Shown in pieces: positions 18,839 through 27,160 of a DNA stretch of 64,000 nt (its first letter is position 1; each line of letters opens with the position of its first letter). Both the position numbers and the translations under genes were made by a program. The stretch lies in NCBI RefSeq assembly GCF_031880315.1, contig NZ_CP134771.1, positions 992,001 through 1,056,000 of the forward strand, in the 5' to 3' direction. The notes beneath the pieces are model-generated. The model was not told where the DNA came from. It made no database searches and saw nothing but the letters and a program-made list of their open reading frames with translations. Origin of the DNA: Pseudomonas baltica. GTDB taxonomy: Bacteria > Pseudomonadota > Gammaproteobacteria > Pseudomonadales > Pseudomonadaceae.

Positions 18839-20233
18839 TCAAAAAAGCCGGTTGAGCCCGTCATAGGCCGCTACCCGATAGGCTTCGGCCATGGTCGGGT
18901 AGTTGAACGTGGTGTTGACGAAGTACTTGATGGTGTTCAACTCGCCTGGCTGGCTCATGATCGCCTGACCAATGTGGACAATCTCCGAAGCCTGGTCACC
19001 GAAGCAATGCACGCCCAGCACCTCCAACGTCTCGCGGTGGAACAGAATCTTCAGCATGCCCACCGGCTCACCGGAAATCTGCGCCCGCGCCATGCCCTTG
19101 AAGAACGCCTTGCCCACTTCGTACGGGACCTTGGCCTGGGTCAGCTCATGCTCGTTCTGGCCGATCGAGCTGATCTCCGGAATCGTGTAAATGCCGGTCG
19201 GCACATCATTGACGAAGCGCCAGCTGCCGTTGTCGATGGCGCTGCCCGAGGCCGAGCGGCCTTGGTCGTACGCGGCACTGGCCAGGCTCGGCCAGCCGAT
19301 CACGTCGCCCGCGCCATATATGGTCGGGACGCTGGTACGGTAGGCTTCATCGACGTTGATCTGGCCGCGGCCGTTGACCTTGATGCCGATGTTCTCCAGG
19401 CCCAGGCGGTCGGTGTTGCCGGTACGGCCGTTGCACCAGAGCAAGGCGTCGGCCTTGATCTTCTTGCCTGACTTGAGGTGCAGGATCACACCGTGCTCCA
19501 GGCCTTCGACCCGCTCGTATTCCTCGGTGTGGCGCACCATCACGTGGTTGTTGCTGAAGTGGTAGCTCAGCGCCTGGGAAATTTCCGAGTCGAGGAAGCT
19601 GAGCAACTGATCGCGGTTGTCCACCAGTTCGATCATTACCCCCAGGCCACTGAAGATCGACGCGTACTCGCAACCGATCACGCCGGCGCCGTAGATGATC
19701 AATTTACGTGGGGTGTGGGTGATGCTGAGGATGGTGTCGCTATCGTAGATGCGTGGGTGGCTGAAATCGATGTCGGCCGGACGATAGGGGCGAGAACCGG
19801 TGGCGATGATGACCTGCTTGGCGATCAGCTTCTCCTGCATGCCGTTGGGGCAGATGACATCGATGGTCTGCTCGTCGGCGAAGCTGCCAGTACCGAAGAA
19901 TACGTCGACGCGGTTGCGCGCGTAGTAAGCGGTCCGCGACTGGACCTGCTTGGCAATCACCCGCTCGGCGCTCTTGAGCACGTCGGGGAAGGGGAACCAG
20001 CGCGGCTCACCGATCAGACGAAACATCTCGTTGTTGTTGAAATGAATGATCTGCTTGACCGAGTGGCGCAAGGCCTTGGACGGGATGGTCCCCAGGTGGG
20101 TGCAGTTGCCGCCGACCTGACGGCGGCTGTCGACCATGGCGACCTTGCGGCCTGCCTTGGCGGCATTCATCGCCGCCCCTTCCCCGGCTGGACCGGAACC
20201 CAACACCACGACATCGTAGTTATAGACAGCCAT
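18839..20233 (-). CDS. sthA: Soluble pyridine nucleotide transhydrogenase
   Basis: A 464-residue FAD flavoprotein that exchanges hydride between NADPH and NAD+, mainly to reoxidise excess NADPH. The FAD motif [20 protein letters not shown] is at the N-terminus. The redox-active disulfide of related dehydrogenases is replaced: the region reads [17 protein letters not shown] with one Cys, as expected for SthA. The NAD motif [18 protein letters not shown] is in the middle, and the dimer domain ends with [25 protein letters not shown] precedes ATG 20233. It is divergent from the MFS gene across a 330-base gap. Confidence 0.97.
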   Translation of the reverse strand: MAVYNYDVVVLGSGPAGEGAAMNAAKAGRKVAMVDSRRQVGGNCTHLGTIPSKALRHSVKQIIHFNNNEMFRLIGEPRWFPFPDVLKSAERVIAKQVQSRTAYYARNRVDVFFGTGSFADEQTIDVICPNGMQEKLIAKQVIIATGSRPYRPADIDFSHPRIYDSDTILSITHTPRKLIIYGAGVIGCEYASIFSGLGVMIELVDNRDQLLSFLDSEISQALSYHFSNNHVMVRHTEEYERVEGLEHGVILHLKSGKKIKADALLWCNGRTGNTDRLGLENIGIKVNGRGQINVDEAYRTSVPTIYGAGDVIGWPSLASAAYDQGRSASGSAIDNGSWRFVNDVPTGIYTIPEISSIGQNEHELTQAKVPYEVGKAFFKGMARAQISGEPVGMLKILFHRETLEVLGVHCFGDQASEIVHIGQAIMSQPGELNTIKYFVNTTFNYPTMAEAYRVAAYDGLNRLF

Positions 20234-20563
20234 GCGTACTCCTTCCTCTCAGGCCACGACGCCCTGCCGGACGCCTCTGACGCAACATGCCACGGTCGGC
20301 ATTGAAAAACACGGTGTGCAGTCTAATGAACACTTGATGGCGCGAACATTAACCCTTGGTCGCGCCACAGGCAATTTTTGTCTGTGGCTTTTCGCCGCAG
20401 GCTGCCCTTGAGAGCCGCCGAACCCGGGCTTCATCGGATGAAATCGTTAGCTAGCGAACGATTTCATTTGCCCTCGGTCCATCGTTTACATAGCGTTACA
20501 AATCCTTCGACCGCGGTCGGCAGACACCGTGGCACTCAACCGTGAAACGCAGGAGACCGCCCC
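20234..20563. promoter_or_regulatory. sthA / MFS intergenic region with a 30-bp operator-like palindrome
   Basis: A 330-base divergent promoter region. At 20438-20467 it holds ATGAAATCGTT, an 8-base centre AGCTAGCG, and AACGATTTCAT. The 11-bp arms are perfect, and the centre is itself palindromic (GCTAGC) apart from one mismatched pair. Such a site is typical of a dimeric repressor operator. It lies about 97 bases before the MFS start. No adjacent regulator gene is present. Nothing else was recognised in this gap apart from a GC-rich stem near 20362-20385. Confidence 0.6.
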
Positions 20564-21853
20564 ATGGCCTCGAACACTGGTAAAGGCACCGCGATCTTTC
20601 GTGTTGTCAGCGGCAACTTCCTGGAAATGTTCGACTTCATGGTGTACGGGTTTTACGCCACCGCCATCGCCAAGACCTTCTTCCCTTCGGACAACGCGTT
20701 CGCCTCGTTGATGTTGTCGCTAGCGACCTTTGGCGCGGGCTTCCTGATGCGCCCGCTAGGGGCGATCTTCCTGGGCGCCTACATTGATCGCCATGGGCGG
20801 CGCAAAGGCCTCATCGTCACGCTGATGATGATGGCCATGGGCACCGTGCTGATCGCCTGTGTGCCGGGATACGCCACCATCGGCGTGGCGGCGCCACTGC
20901 TGGTCCTGGTCGGACGCCTGCTGCAAGGATTTTCGGCGGGCGTCGAGCTGGGCGGTGTCTCGGTGTATCTGGCGGAAATCGCCACGCCGGGGAACAAAGG
21001 CTTTTACGTGAGCTGGCAGTCAGCGAGCCAGCAGGTGGCCGTGGTGTTCGCGGGTTTGCTGGGCGTGCTGCTCAACCATTTCCTCAGCCCGCAGGACATG
21101 GGCGCCTGGGGTTGGCGCGTACCGTTCCTGATCGGCTGCCTGATCGTGCCGGTGATCTTTTTCATTCGCCGTTCGCTGGAAGAAACTCCGGAATTCGAGG
21201 CCCGTACCCACCGCCCTTCGCTGGGTGAAGTGGTGCGCTCGATCGCGCAGAACTGGGGTGTGGTGCTGGCGGGCATGGCGATGGTAGTGATGACCACGGT
21301 GTCGTTTTATCTGATCACTGCCTATACGCCGACCTTCGGCAAGTCCGAGCTGCAGCTGTCCGACCTCGATGCATTGCTGGTCACCATGGCCGTGGGGGTG
21401 TCCAACTTCATCTGGCTGCCGGTGATGGGTTCGGTGTCTGACCGGGTTGGGCGCAAGCCATTGCTGTTGGCAGCGACGATACTGGCGATCTTGACTGCCT
21501 ATCCGGCACTGGCCTGGCTGGTATCGTCACCGAGCTTCAGCCACCTGCTGCTGGTCGAGCTGTGGTTCTCGTTCCTGTATGGCTCGTATAATGGCGCGAT
21601 GGTAGTGGCACTGGCCGAGATCATGCCGCAGGAAGTGCGCACTACCGGCTTTTCGCTGGCCTACAGCTTGGCGACCGCGACCTTTGGCGGCTTTACCCCG
21701 GCCGCTTGTACCTGGATGATCCACGTGCTGGGCAACAAGGCCGCCCCCGGCATCTGGCTGACCGGCGCGGCGGTACTGGGGCTGATCGCGACCCTGGTGC
21801 TGTTCAAGGGGAATCGCCATGAGTTGCGCACGGCTGAAGCGGCTCGGGCGTAA
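20564..21853 (+). CDS. MFS metabolite:proton symporter, citrate/tricarballylate type
   Basis: A 429-residue inner-membrane carrier of the major facilitator superfamily, metabolite:H+ symporter (MHS) group. The N-terminal [19 protein letters not shown] matches citrate and tricarballylate carriers. The loop 2-3 motif is [13 protein letters not shown] and the later family motif [15 protein letters not shown]. About twelve hydrophobic segments are visible, with the cytoplasmic repeat motif [10 protein letters not shown] in the second half. CAGGAG precedes ATG 20564. Citrate is the likeliest substrate by resemblance, but related dicarboxylates are possible. It is a single gene downstream of the 20438-20467 palindrome. 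Confidence 0.86.
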   Translation: MASNTGKGTAIFRVVSGNFLEMFDFMVYGFYATAIAKTFFPSDNAFASLMLSLATFGAGFLMRPLGAIFLGAYIDRHGRRKGLIVTLMMMAMGTVLIACVPGYATIGVAAPLLVLVGRLLQGFSAGVELGGVSVYLAEIATPGNKGFYVSWQSASQQVAVVFAGLLGVLLNHFLSPQDMGAWGWRVPFLIGCLIVPVIFFIRRSLEETPEFEARTHRPSLGEVVRSIAQNWGVVLAGMAMVVMTTVSFYLITAYTPTFGKSELQLSDLDALLVTMAVGVSNFIWLPVMGSVSDRVGRKPLLLAATILAILTAYPALAWLVSSPSFSHLLLVELWFSFLYGSYNGAMVVALAEIMPQEVRTTGFSLAYSLATATFGGFTPAACTWMIHVLGNKAAPGIWLTGAAVLGLIATLVLFKGNRHELRTAEAARA

Positions 21854-21860
21854 TTACTGG

Positions 21861-21932
21861 CCTGGGCAAGCCTTGCTCCCACAATGGCGGTGTACACCCG
21901 TGGCAGCAAAGCTGGCTCGCGAAGAGGCCGGT
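21861..21932. repeat. REP pair
   Basis: CCTGGGCAAGCCTTGCTCCC with ACA, and about 35 bases later GTGGCAGCAAAGCTGGCTCG with CGAAGAGGCCGGTG, inverted relative to each other. It lies after the MFS stop and before the terminator. Confidence 0.7.
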
Positions 21933-21960
21933 GCGGCCGACAGCATATGCCAGCCATGCA

Positions 21961-21991
21961 AAAAAACGCCCCGAACCAGTCGGGGCGTTTT
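21961..21991. terminator. Bidirectional terminator between MFS gene and gap
   Basis: AAAACGCCCCGA, short loop, TCGGGGCGTTTT. It serves the convergent MFS gene (ends 21853) and GAPDH gene (ends 22008). Confidence 0.9.
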
Positions 21992-22007
21992 CATTGGTGC
22001 GGCAACC

Positions 22008-23471
22008 TTACTGCGGGAAAGCAGGCGGGTTGACCCCGGCCATGTCTTCCATCACGCGTACCACCTGGCAGCTGTAACCGAATTCGTTGTCGTACCAGAC
22101 GTACAGCACGACACGGTTATCGTTGCAGATGGTGGCCTCGGCATCGACCACACCAGCGTAGCGCGAACCGACGAAGTCGGTCGATACCACCTCCTGCGAA
22201 GCGACGAAGTCGATCTGACGCGACAGATCGGAGTGCAGCGCCATGTAGCGCAGGTACTCGTTCATCTCTTCGCGGCTGCTGGCTTTTTCCAGGTTCAGGT
22301 TGAGGATCGCCATCGAAACGTTTGGCGTCGGCACCCGAATCGCGTTACCGGTCAGCTTGCCGGCCAGTTCAGGCAACGCCTTGGCGGCGGCGGTGGCGGC
22401 ACCGGTCTCGGTGATGACCATGTTCAGCGCGGCCGAACGACCACGGCGATCGCCCTTGTGGAAGTTGTCGATGAGGTTCTGGTCGTTGGTGTACGAGTGA
22501 ACCGTTTCGACGTGGCCATTGACGATGCCGAACTTGTCATTGACGGCCTTGAGCACCGGCACGATGGCGTTGGTGGTGCAGGACGCCGCCGAGACGATCT
22601 TGTCGTCGGCGGTGATGTCGCCATGGTTGATGCCATGCACGATGTTCTTCAGCTTGCCCTTGCCCGGTGCGGTCAGCAGCACGCGGTCGATACCTGGGCA
22701 GGTCAGGTGCTGGCCAAGGCCCTCGGCATCACGCCATACACCCGTGTTGTCCACCAGCAGCGCATTGCTGATGCCGTACTGGGTGTAATCCACCTCGGTC
22801 GGGCTCTTGGCGTAGATGAACTGGATCAAGTTGCCGTTGACGGTCAAGGTGTTGGCCTCTTCGTCGACATGGATGATGCCGTCGAACGAACCATGCACCG
22901 AGTCCCGGCGCAGCAGGCTGGCGCGCTTGGCCAAGTCGTTGCTGGCACCCTTGCGCACTACCACGGCGCGCAGGCGCAGGCCATCGCCACCACCGGCCTT
23001 CTCGATCAGGATGCGCGCCAGCAGACGGCCGATACGACCGAACCCGTAAAGCACGACATCCGTGCCTTTGCGCTCGCCGACGTTCTGCTGCCCCACTACA
23101 GGGCCGAGCTCTTCGCGCACGAAGGCTTCGGCGCTGCGGCCATTGCCATCGGTCTTGAATTTGACCGCCAGCTTGCCGAGGTCGACCGAAGCCGCGCCCA
23201 GTTTGAGCTCGCTCATGGCTTTAAGAAGAGGGAATGTTTCGTGTACCGACAGCTCGTGGGAATCGGCCTGGCGGTGACGTGCGAAGCGGTGGGCCTTGAG
23301 CAACTCGATCACCGAGCGGTTGATCAGGCTACGGCCGTAGATCGAGGTGACGACATTGTTATTGCGGTATAGCTGGCCGATCAAAGGAATCATCGCCTCG
23401 GCGAGTGCTTCACGATCGATCCATTCACCAAGACACTGGTCGGGCTTCTGAGTCACGGGAACCTTCCACAT
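22008..23471 (-). CDS. Glyceraldehyde-3-phosphate dehydrogenase, long form
   Basis: A 487-residue GAPDH-family enzyme with an N-terminal extension of about 135 residues not found in glycolytic GapA. The NAD motif YGFGRIGRLLARILI starts near residue 142, the catalytic Cys298 lies in SAASCTTNAIVPVL, and the active-site His in ETVHSYTNDQNLID. The extension contains a helical segment (LAEAMIPLIGQLYRNNNVV) of unknown role. The same long form sits beside mfd in P. aeruginosa (PA3001 by recall). It may work in gluconeogenesis with NAD or NADP; cofactor preference cannot be read from the sequence. It is divergent from mfd. Confidence 0.93.
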   Translation of the reverse strand: MWKVPVTQKPDQCLGEWIDREALAEAMIPLIGQLYRNNNVVTSIYGRSLINRSVIELLKAHRFARHRQADSHELSVHETFPLLKAMSELKLGAASVDLGKLAVKFKTDGNGRSAEAFVREELGPVVGQQNVGERKGTDVVLYGFGRIGRLLARILIEKAGGGDGLRLRAVVVRKGASNDLAKRASLLRRDSVHGSFDGIIHVDEEANTLTVNGNLIQFIYAKSPTEVDYTQYGISNALLVDNTGVWRDAEGLGQHLTCPGIDRVLLTAPGKGKLKNIVHGINHGDITADDKIVSAASCTTNAIVPVLKAVNDKFGIVNGHVETVHSYTNDQNLIDNFHKGDRRGRSAALNMVITETGAATAAAKALPELAGKLTGNAIRVPTPNVSMAILNLNLEKASSREEMNEYLRYMALHSDLSRQIDFVASQEVVSTDFVGSRYAGVVDAEATICNDNRVVLYVWYDNEFGYSCQVVRVMEDMAGVNPPAFPQ

Positions 23472-23659
23472 GTAGGGGCTGAGAAAAGGGGCTACATTAT
23501 GACTTTAACAGGCTGACGGGGGCAATGCGCGAGGTCGCAGGGAGAAACGTTTCAGCGGAAAATTTCCGGCAAGTTTCTTTTGCACAGTCGAAACTGACAG
23601 GGGCACAAGGTGCCGGTACAATCGATCTCTTTGTCGTAACGCTTGGAGCTCGATCGCCC

Positions 23660-26600
23660 GTGCCTGTCCTGCGTCTACCGCTACTCCCTACCGCCGCGCA
23701 AAAAACCGCGAGCAAACAGCTCTGGGGCAACCTGCCCGGGGCCGCCCTGAGCCTGGCCATCGCCGAAGCGGCGAGCGCGGCCAAGCGTTTCACCCTGCTG
23801 CTGACGGCCGACAGCCAGAGCGCCGACCGCCTCGAACAGGAGCTGCGTTTCTTCGCTCCCGAGCTGCCGGTGCTGCATTTTCCCGATTGGGAAACCCTGC
23901 CCTACGATCTGTTCTCGCCGCACCAGGACATCATCTCCCAGCGAATTTCCAGTCTGTATCGCTTGCCGGAGCTCGTCCATGGCGTTTTGGTAGTGCCCAT
24001 CACCACTGCCCTACATCGCCTGGCGCCTACGCAGTTCCTGCTTGGCAGCAGCCTGGTACTGGACGTTGGTCAACGCCTCGACGTCGAACAGATGCGCACG
24101 CGGCTCGAAGCCAGCGGCTATAGATATGTCGACACCGTCTACGAACACGGCGAGTTCACCGTGCGTGGCGCGCTGATCGACCTGTTCCCGATGGGCAGCA
24201 AGCTGCCGTACCGTATCGATTTGTTCGATGACGAAATCGAGACCCTGCGCACCTTCGACCCGGAAACCCAGCGCTCGATCGACAAGGTCGAGTCGATTCG
24301 CCTGCTGCCGGCCCGGGAATTCCCGCTGCAAAAAGACGAAGTTACCCGGTTCAAGGCGCGTTTTCGCGAGCGCTTCGACGTCGATTTCCGCCGCAGCCCG
24401 ATCTTCCAGGACCTCAGCAGCGGTATTACCCCCGCTGGTATCGAGTATTACCTGCCGCTGTTCTTCGAGAGCACCTCGACCCTGTTCGACTACCTGCCTC
24501 AAGACACCCAGGTGTTTTCGCTGCCGGGCATCGAGCAGGCCGCCGAGCAGTTCTGGAATGATGTGCGCAACCGTTATGAAGAGCGCCGCATCGACCCGAT
24601 GCGCCCGCTACTGCCGCCCGCCGAGCTGTTTTTGCCGGTCGAGGACTGCTTCGCCCGGCTCAAGACCTGGCCGCGGGTGATCGCCAGCCAGGCCGAGGTC
24701 GAAGGCGCCCAGTCGTTCCCCGCCAGCGCCCTGCCGGACCTGGCGATCCAGGCCAAGGCGGCCAATCCGCTGGCGGCGCTGTCCGGGTATATCGAGCAGT
24801 TCCCCGGCCGCGTACTGTTCACTGCTGAATCAGCAGGTCGGCGCGAAGTCCTCCTTGAGTTGCTCGATCGCCTCAAACTCAAGCCGCAGACCGTCGATGG
24901 CTGGCACGAGTTCGTCAGCAGCAAGGCGCGCCTGGCGATCACCATCGCGCCGCTCGACGACGGCCTGCAGCTCAACGACCCAGCCCTGGCACTGATTGCC
25001 GAAAGCCCGTTGTTCGGTCAACGGGTGATGCAGCGTCGTCGCCGGGAAAAACGCAGCGACGGCAGCAACGACGCGGTCATCAAGAACCTCACAGAATTGC
25101 GCGAAGGCGCACCGGTGGTGCATATCGACCACGGTGTGGGCCGCTATCTGGGCCTGGCGACGCTGGAAATCGAAGGCCAGGCCGCCGAGTTTCTCACGCT
25201 GGAATACGCCGAGAGCGCCAAGCTTTACGTACCCGTGGCCAACCTGCACCTGATTGCCCGCTACACCGGCAGCGATGACGCCTTGGCGCCGCTGCACCGA
25301 TTGGGCTCTGAAGCCTGGCAGAAAGCCAAGCGCAAAGCCGCCGAACAGGTACGCGACGTGGCCGCCGAGCTGCTCGACATCTATGCCCGGCGTGCCGCAC
25401 GGGTGGGCTATGCCTTCGCCGACCCGGCGCTGGATTACGAGACGTTCAGCGCCGGCTTCCCGTTCGAGGAAACCCCAGATCAGCAGACCGCTATCGAGGC
25501 GGTGCGCGAAGACATGCTGGCCGCCAAGCCGATGGATCGCCTGGTGTGCGGCGACGTCGGCTTCGGCAAGACCGAAGTGGCCATGCGCGCCGCCTTTATT
25601 GCCGTGCACGGCGGCAAACAGGTGGCCATTCTGGTGCCCACCACCCTGCTCGCCCAACAGCACTACAACAGCTTCCGCGACCGCTTCGCCGATTGGCCGG
25701 TGCGCGTCGAGGTGATGAGCCGCTTCAAGTCGACCAAGGAGGTCAACGACGCGGTGGTCGAACTGGCCGAAGGCAAGATCGACATCGTCATCGGCACCCA
25801 CAAGCTGCTGCAGGACGACGTCAAGATCAAGAACCTCGGCCTGGTGATCATCGACGAAGAACACCGTTTCGGCGTGCGGCAAAAGGAGCAAATGAAAAAC
25901 CTGCGCAGCGAGGTCGACATTCTCACCCTCACTGCCACGCCGATTCCGCGCACGCTTAACATGGCCGTGTCGGGCATGCGCGACCTGTCGATCATCGCCA
26001 CGCCGCCGGCGCGACGCCTGTCGGTACGCACTTTCGTCATGGAGCAGAACAAGAGCACGGTCAAAGAGGCCCTGCTGCGCGAATTGCTGCGTGGCGGCCA
26101 GGTGTACTACCTGCACAACGACGTCAAGACCATCGAGAAATGCGCCGCCGACCTGGTCGAACTGGTGCCTGAGGCCCGCATCGGCATCGGCCATGGGCAG
26201 ATGCGCGAACGCGATCTCGAACAGGTGATGAGCGACTTCTATCACAAGCGCTTCAACGTGCTGATCGCCTCGACCATCATCGAGACCGGCATCGACGTCC
26301 CCAGCGCCAACACCATCATCATCGAGCGCGCCGACAAGTTCGGTCTGGCGCAATTGCACCAACTGCGCGGCCGCGTCGGGCGCAGTCACCACCAGGCCTA
26401 TGCGTACCTGCTCACGCCACCCCGCCAGCAGATCACCGGTGACGCCGAGAAGCGCCTCGAAGCCATCGCCAACACCCAGGACCTGGGTGCCGGTTTCGTG
26501 CTGGCCACCAACGACCTCGAGATCCGCGGCGCCGGCGAGTTGCTGGGCGAAGGCCAGAGCGGGCAGATCCAGGCGGTGGGCTTCACCCTTTATATGGAAA

Positions 26601-27112
26601 TGCTCGAACGCGCGGTCAAGGCCATTCGCAAAGGCGAACAGCCGAATCTCGATCAGCCGCTGGGCGGCGGTCCGGAGGTCAACCTGCGGGTACCGGCGTT
26701 GATTCCCGACGACTACCTGCCTGACGTGCATACGCGCCTGATCCTCTACAAGCGCATCGCCTCGGCGGCCGACGAAGAAGGCCTCAAGGACCTGCAAGTG
26801 GAGATGATCGACCGCTTCGGCCTGCTGCCCGAGCCGACCAAGAATTTAGTACGCATCACCCTGCTCAAGCTGCAGGCAGAAAAACTCGGCATCAAGAAAA
26901 TCGACGGCGGCCCGCAAGGCGGCCGCCTGGAGTTCGCGGCCGAAACGCCGGTCGATCCGCTGACCCTGATCAAGCTGATCCAGAGCCAGCCCAAGCGCTA
27001 CAAGTTCGAAGGCGCCACGTTGTTCAAGTTCATAGTGCCCATGGAGCGCCCGGAGGAGCGCTTCAATGTGGTCGAAGCGCTGCTCGAACGCCTGACACCG
27101 GCCTCATCATGA
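23660..27112 (+). CDS. mfd: Transcription-repair coupling factor Mfd
   Basis: A 1150-residue ATP-dependent translocase that removes RNA polymerase stalled at lesions and recruits UvrA. The N-terminal UvrB-like module contains FPDWETLPYDLFSPHQDIIS. The RNA-polymerase-interaction domain contains VVHIDHGVGRYLGL. The RecG-like motor has Walker A GDVGFGKTEVAMRA, the DEEH box (IIDEEHRFGV), TATPIPRTL and QLRGRVGRS, and a C-terminal regulatory domain follows. The open frame reaches back to 23525, but homologues begin at GTG 23660 (VPVLRLPLLPT), with GGAG at 23645-23648. Full length. It is followed 48 bases later by a SNF2 ATPase gene. Confidence 0.97.
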   Translation: MPVLRLPLLPTAAQKTASKQLWGNLPGAALSLAIAEAASAAKRFTLLLTADSQSADRLEQELRFFAPELPVLHFPDWETLPYDLFSPHQDIISQRISSLYRLPELVHGVLVVPITTALHRLAPTQFLLGSSLVLDVGQRLDVEQMRTRLEASGYRYVDTVYEHGEFTVRGALIDLFPMGSKLPYRIDLFDDEIETLRTFDPETQRSIDKVESIRLLPAREFPLQKDEVTRFKARFRERFDVDFRRSPIFQDLSSGITPAGIEYYLPLFFESTSTLFDYLPQDTQVFSLPGIEQAAEQFWNDVRNRYEERRIDPMRPLLPPAELFLPVEDCFARLKTWPRVIASQAEVEGAQSFPASALPDLAIQAKAANPLAALSGYIEQFPGRVLFTAESAGRREVLLELLDRLKLKPQTVDGWHEFVSSKARLAITIAPLDDGLQLNDPALALIAESPLFGQRVMQRRRREKRSDGSNDAVIKNLTELREGAPVVHIDHGVGRYLGLATLEIEGQAAEFLTLEYAESAKLYVPVANLHLIARYTGSDDALAPLHRLGSEAWQKAKRKAAEQVRDVAAELLDIYARRAARVGYAFADPALDYETFSAGFPFEETPDQQTAIEAVREDMLAAKPMDRLVCGDVGFGKTEVAMRAAFIAVHGGKQVAILVPTTLLAQQHYNSFRDRFADWPVRVEVMSRFKSTKEVNDAVVELAEGKIDIVIGTHKLLQDDVKIKNLGLVIIDEEHRFGVRQKEQMKNLRSEVDILTLTATPIPRTLNMAVSGMRDLSIIATPPARRLSVRTFVMEQNKSTVKEALLRELLRGGQVYYLHNDVKTIEKCAADLVELVPEARIGIGHGQMRERDLEQVMSDFYHKRFNVLIASTIIETGIDVPSANTIIIERADKFGLAQLHQLRGRVGRSHHQAYAYLLTPPRQQITGDAEKRLEAIANTQDLGAGFVLATNDLEIRGAGELLGEGQSGQIQAVGFTLYMEMLERAVKAIRKGEQPNLDQPLGGGPEVNLRVPALIPDDYLPDVHTRLILYKRIASAADEEGLKDLQVEMIDRFGLLPEPTKNLVRITLLKLQAEKLGIKKIDGGPQGGRLEFAAETPVDPLTLIKLIQSQPKRYKFEGATLFKFIVPMERPEERFNVVEALLERLTPASS

Positions 27113-27160
27113 GGGCGGCGCCGATGGGCTTGAACCCGCCTGCCGCGATGGCGCGCTGAG

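Noticed and set aside
21819..23372. Open frame of 517 codons antisense to the GAPDH gene
   Set aside because: It starts inside the MFS gene end and crosses a REP pair and a terminator; low-complexity His/Asp/Val-rich product typical of a shadow.
24830..26797. Open frame of 655 codons antisense to mfd
   Set aside because: Same GC-driven shadow effect; the mfd product shows all expected motifs in the opposite frame.
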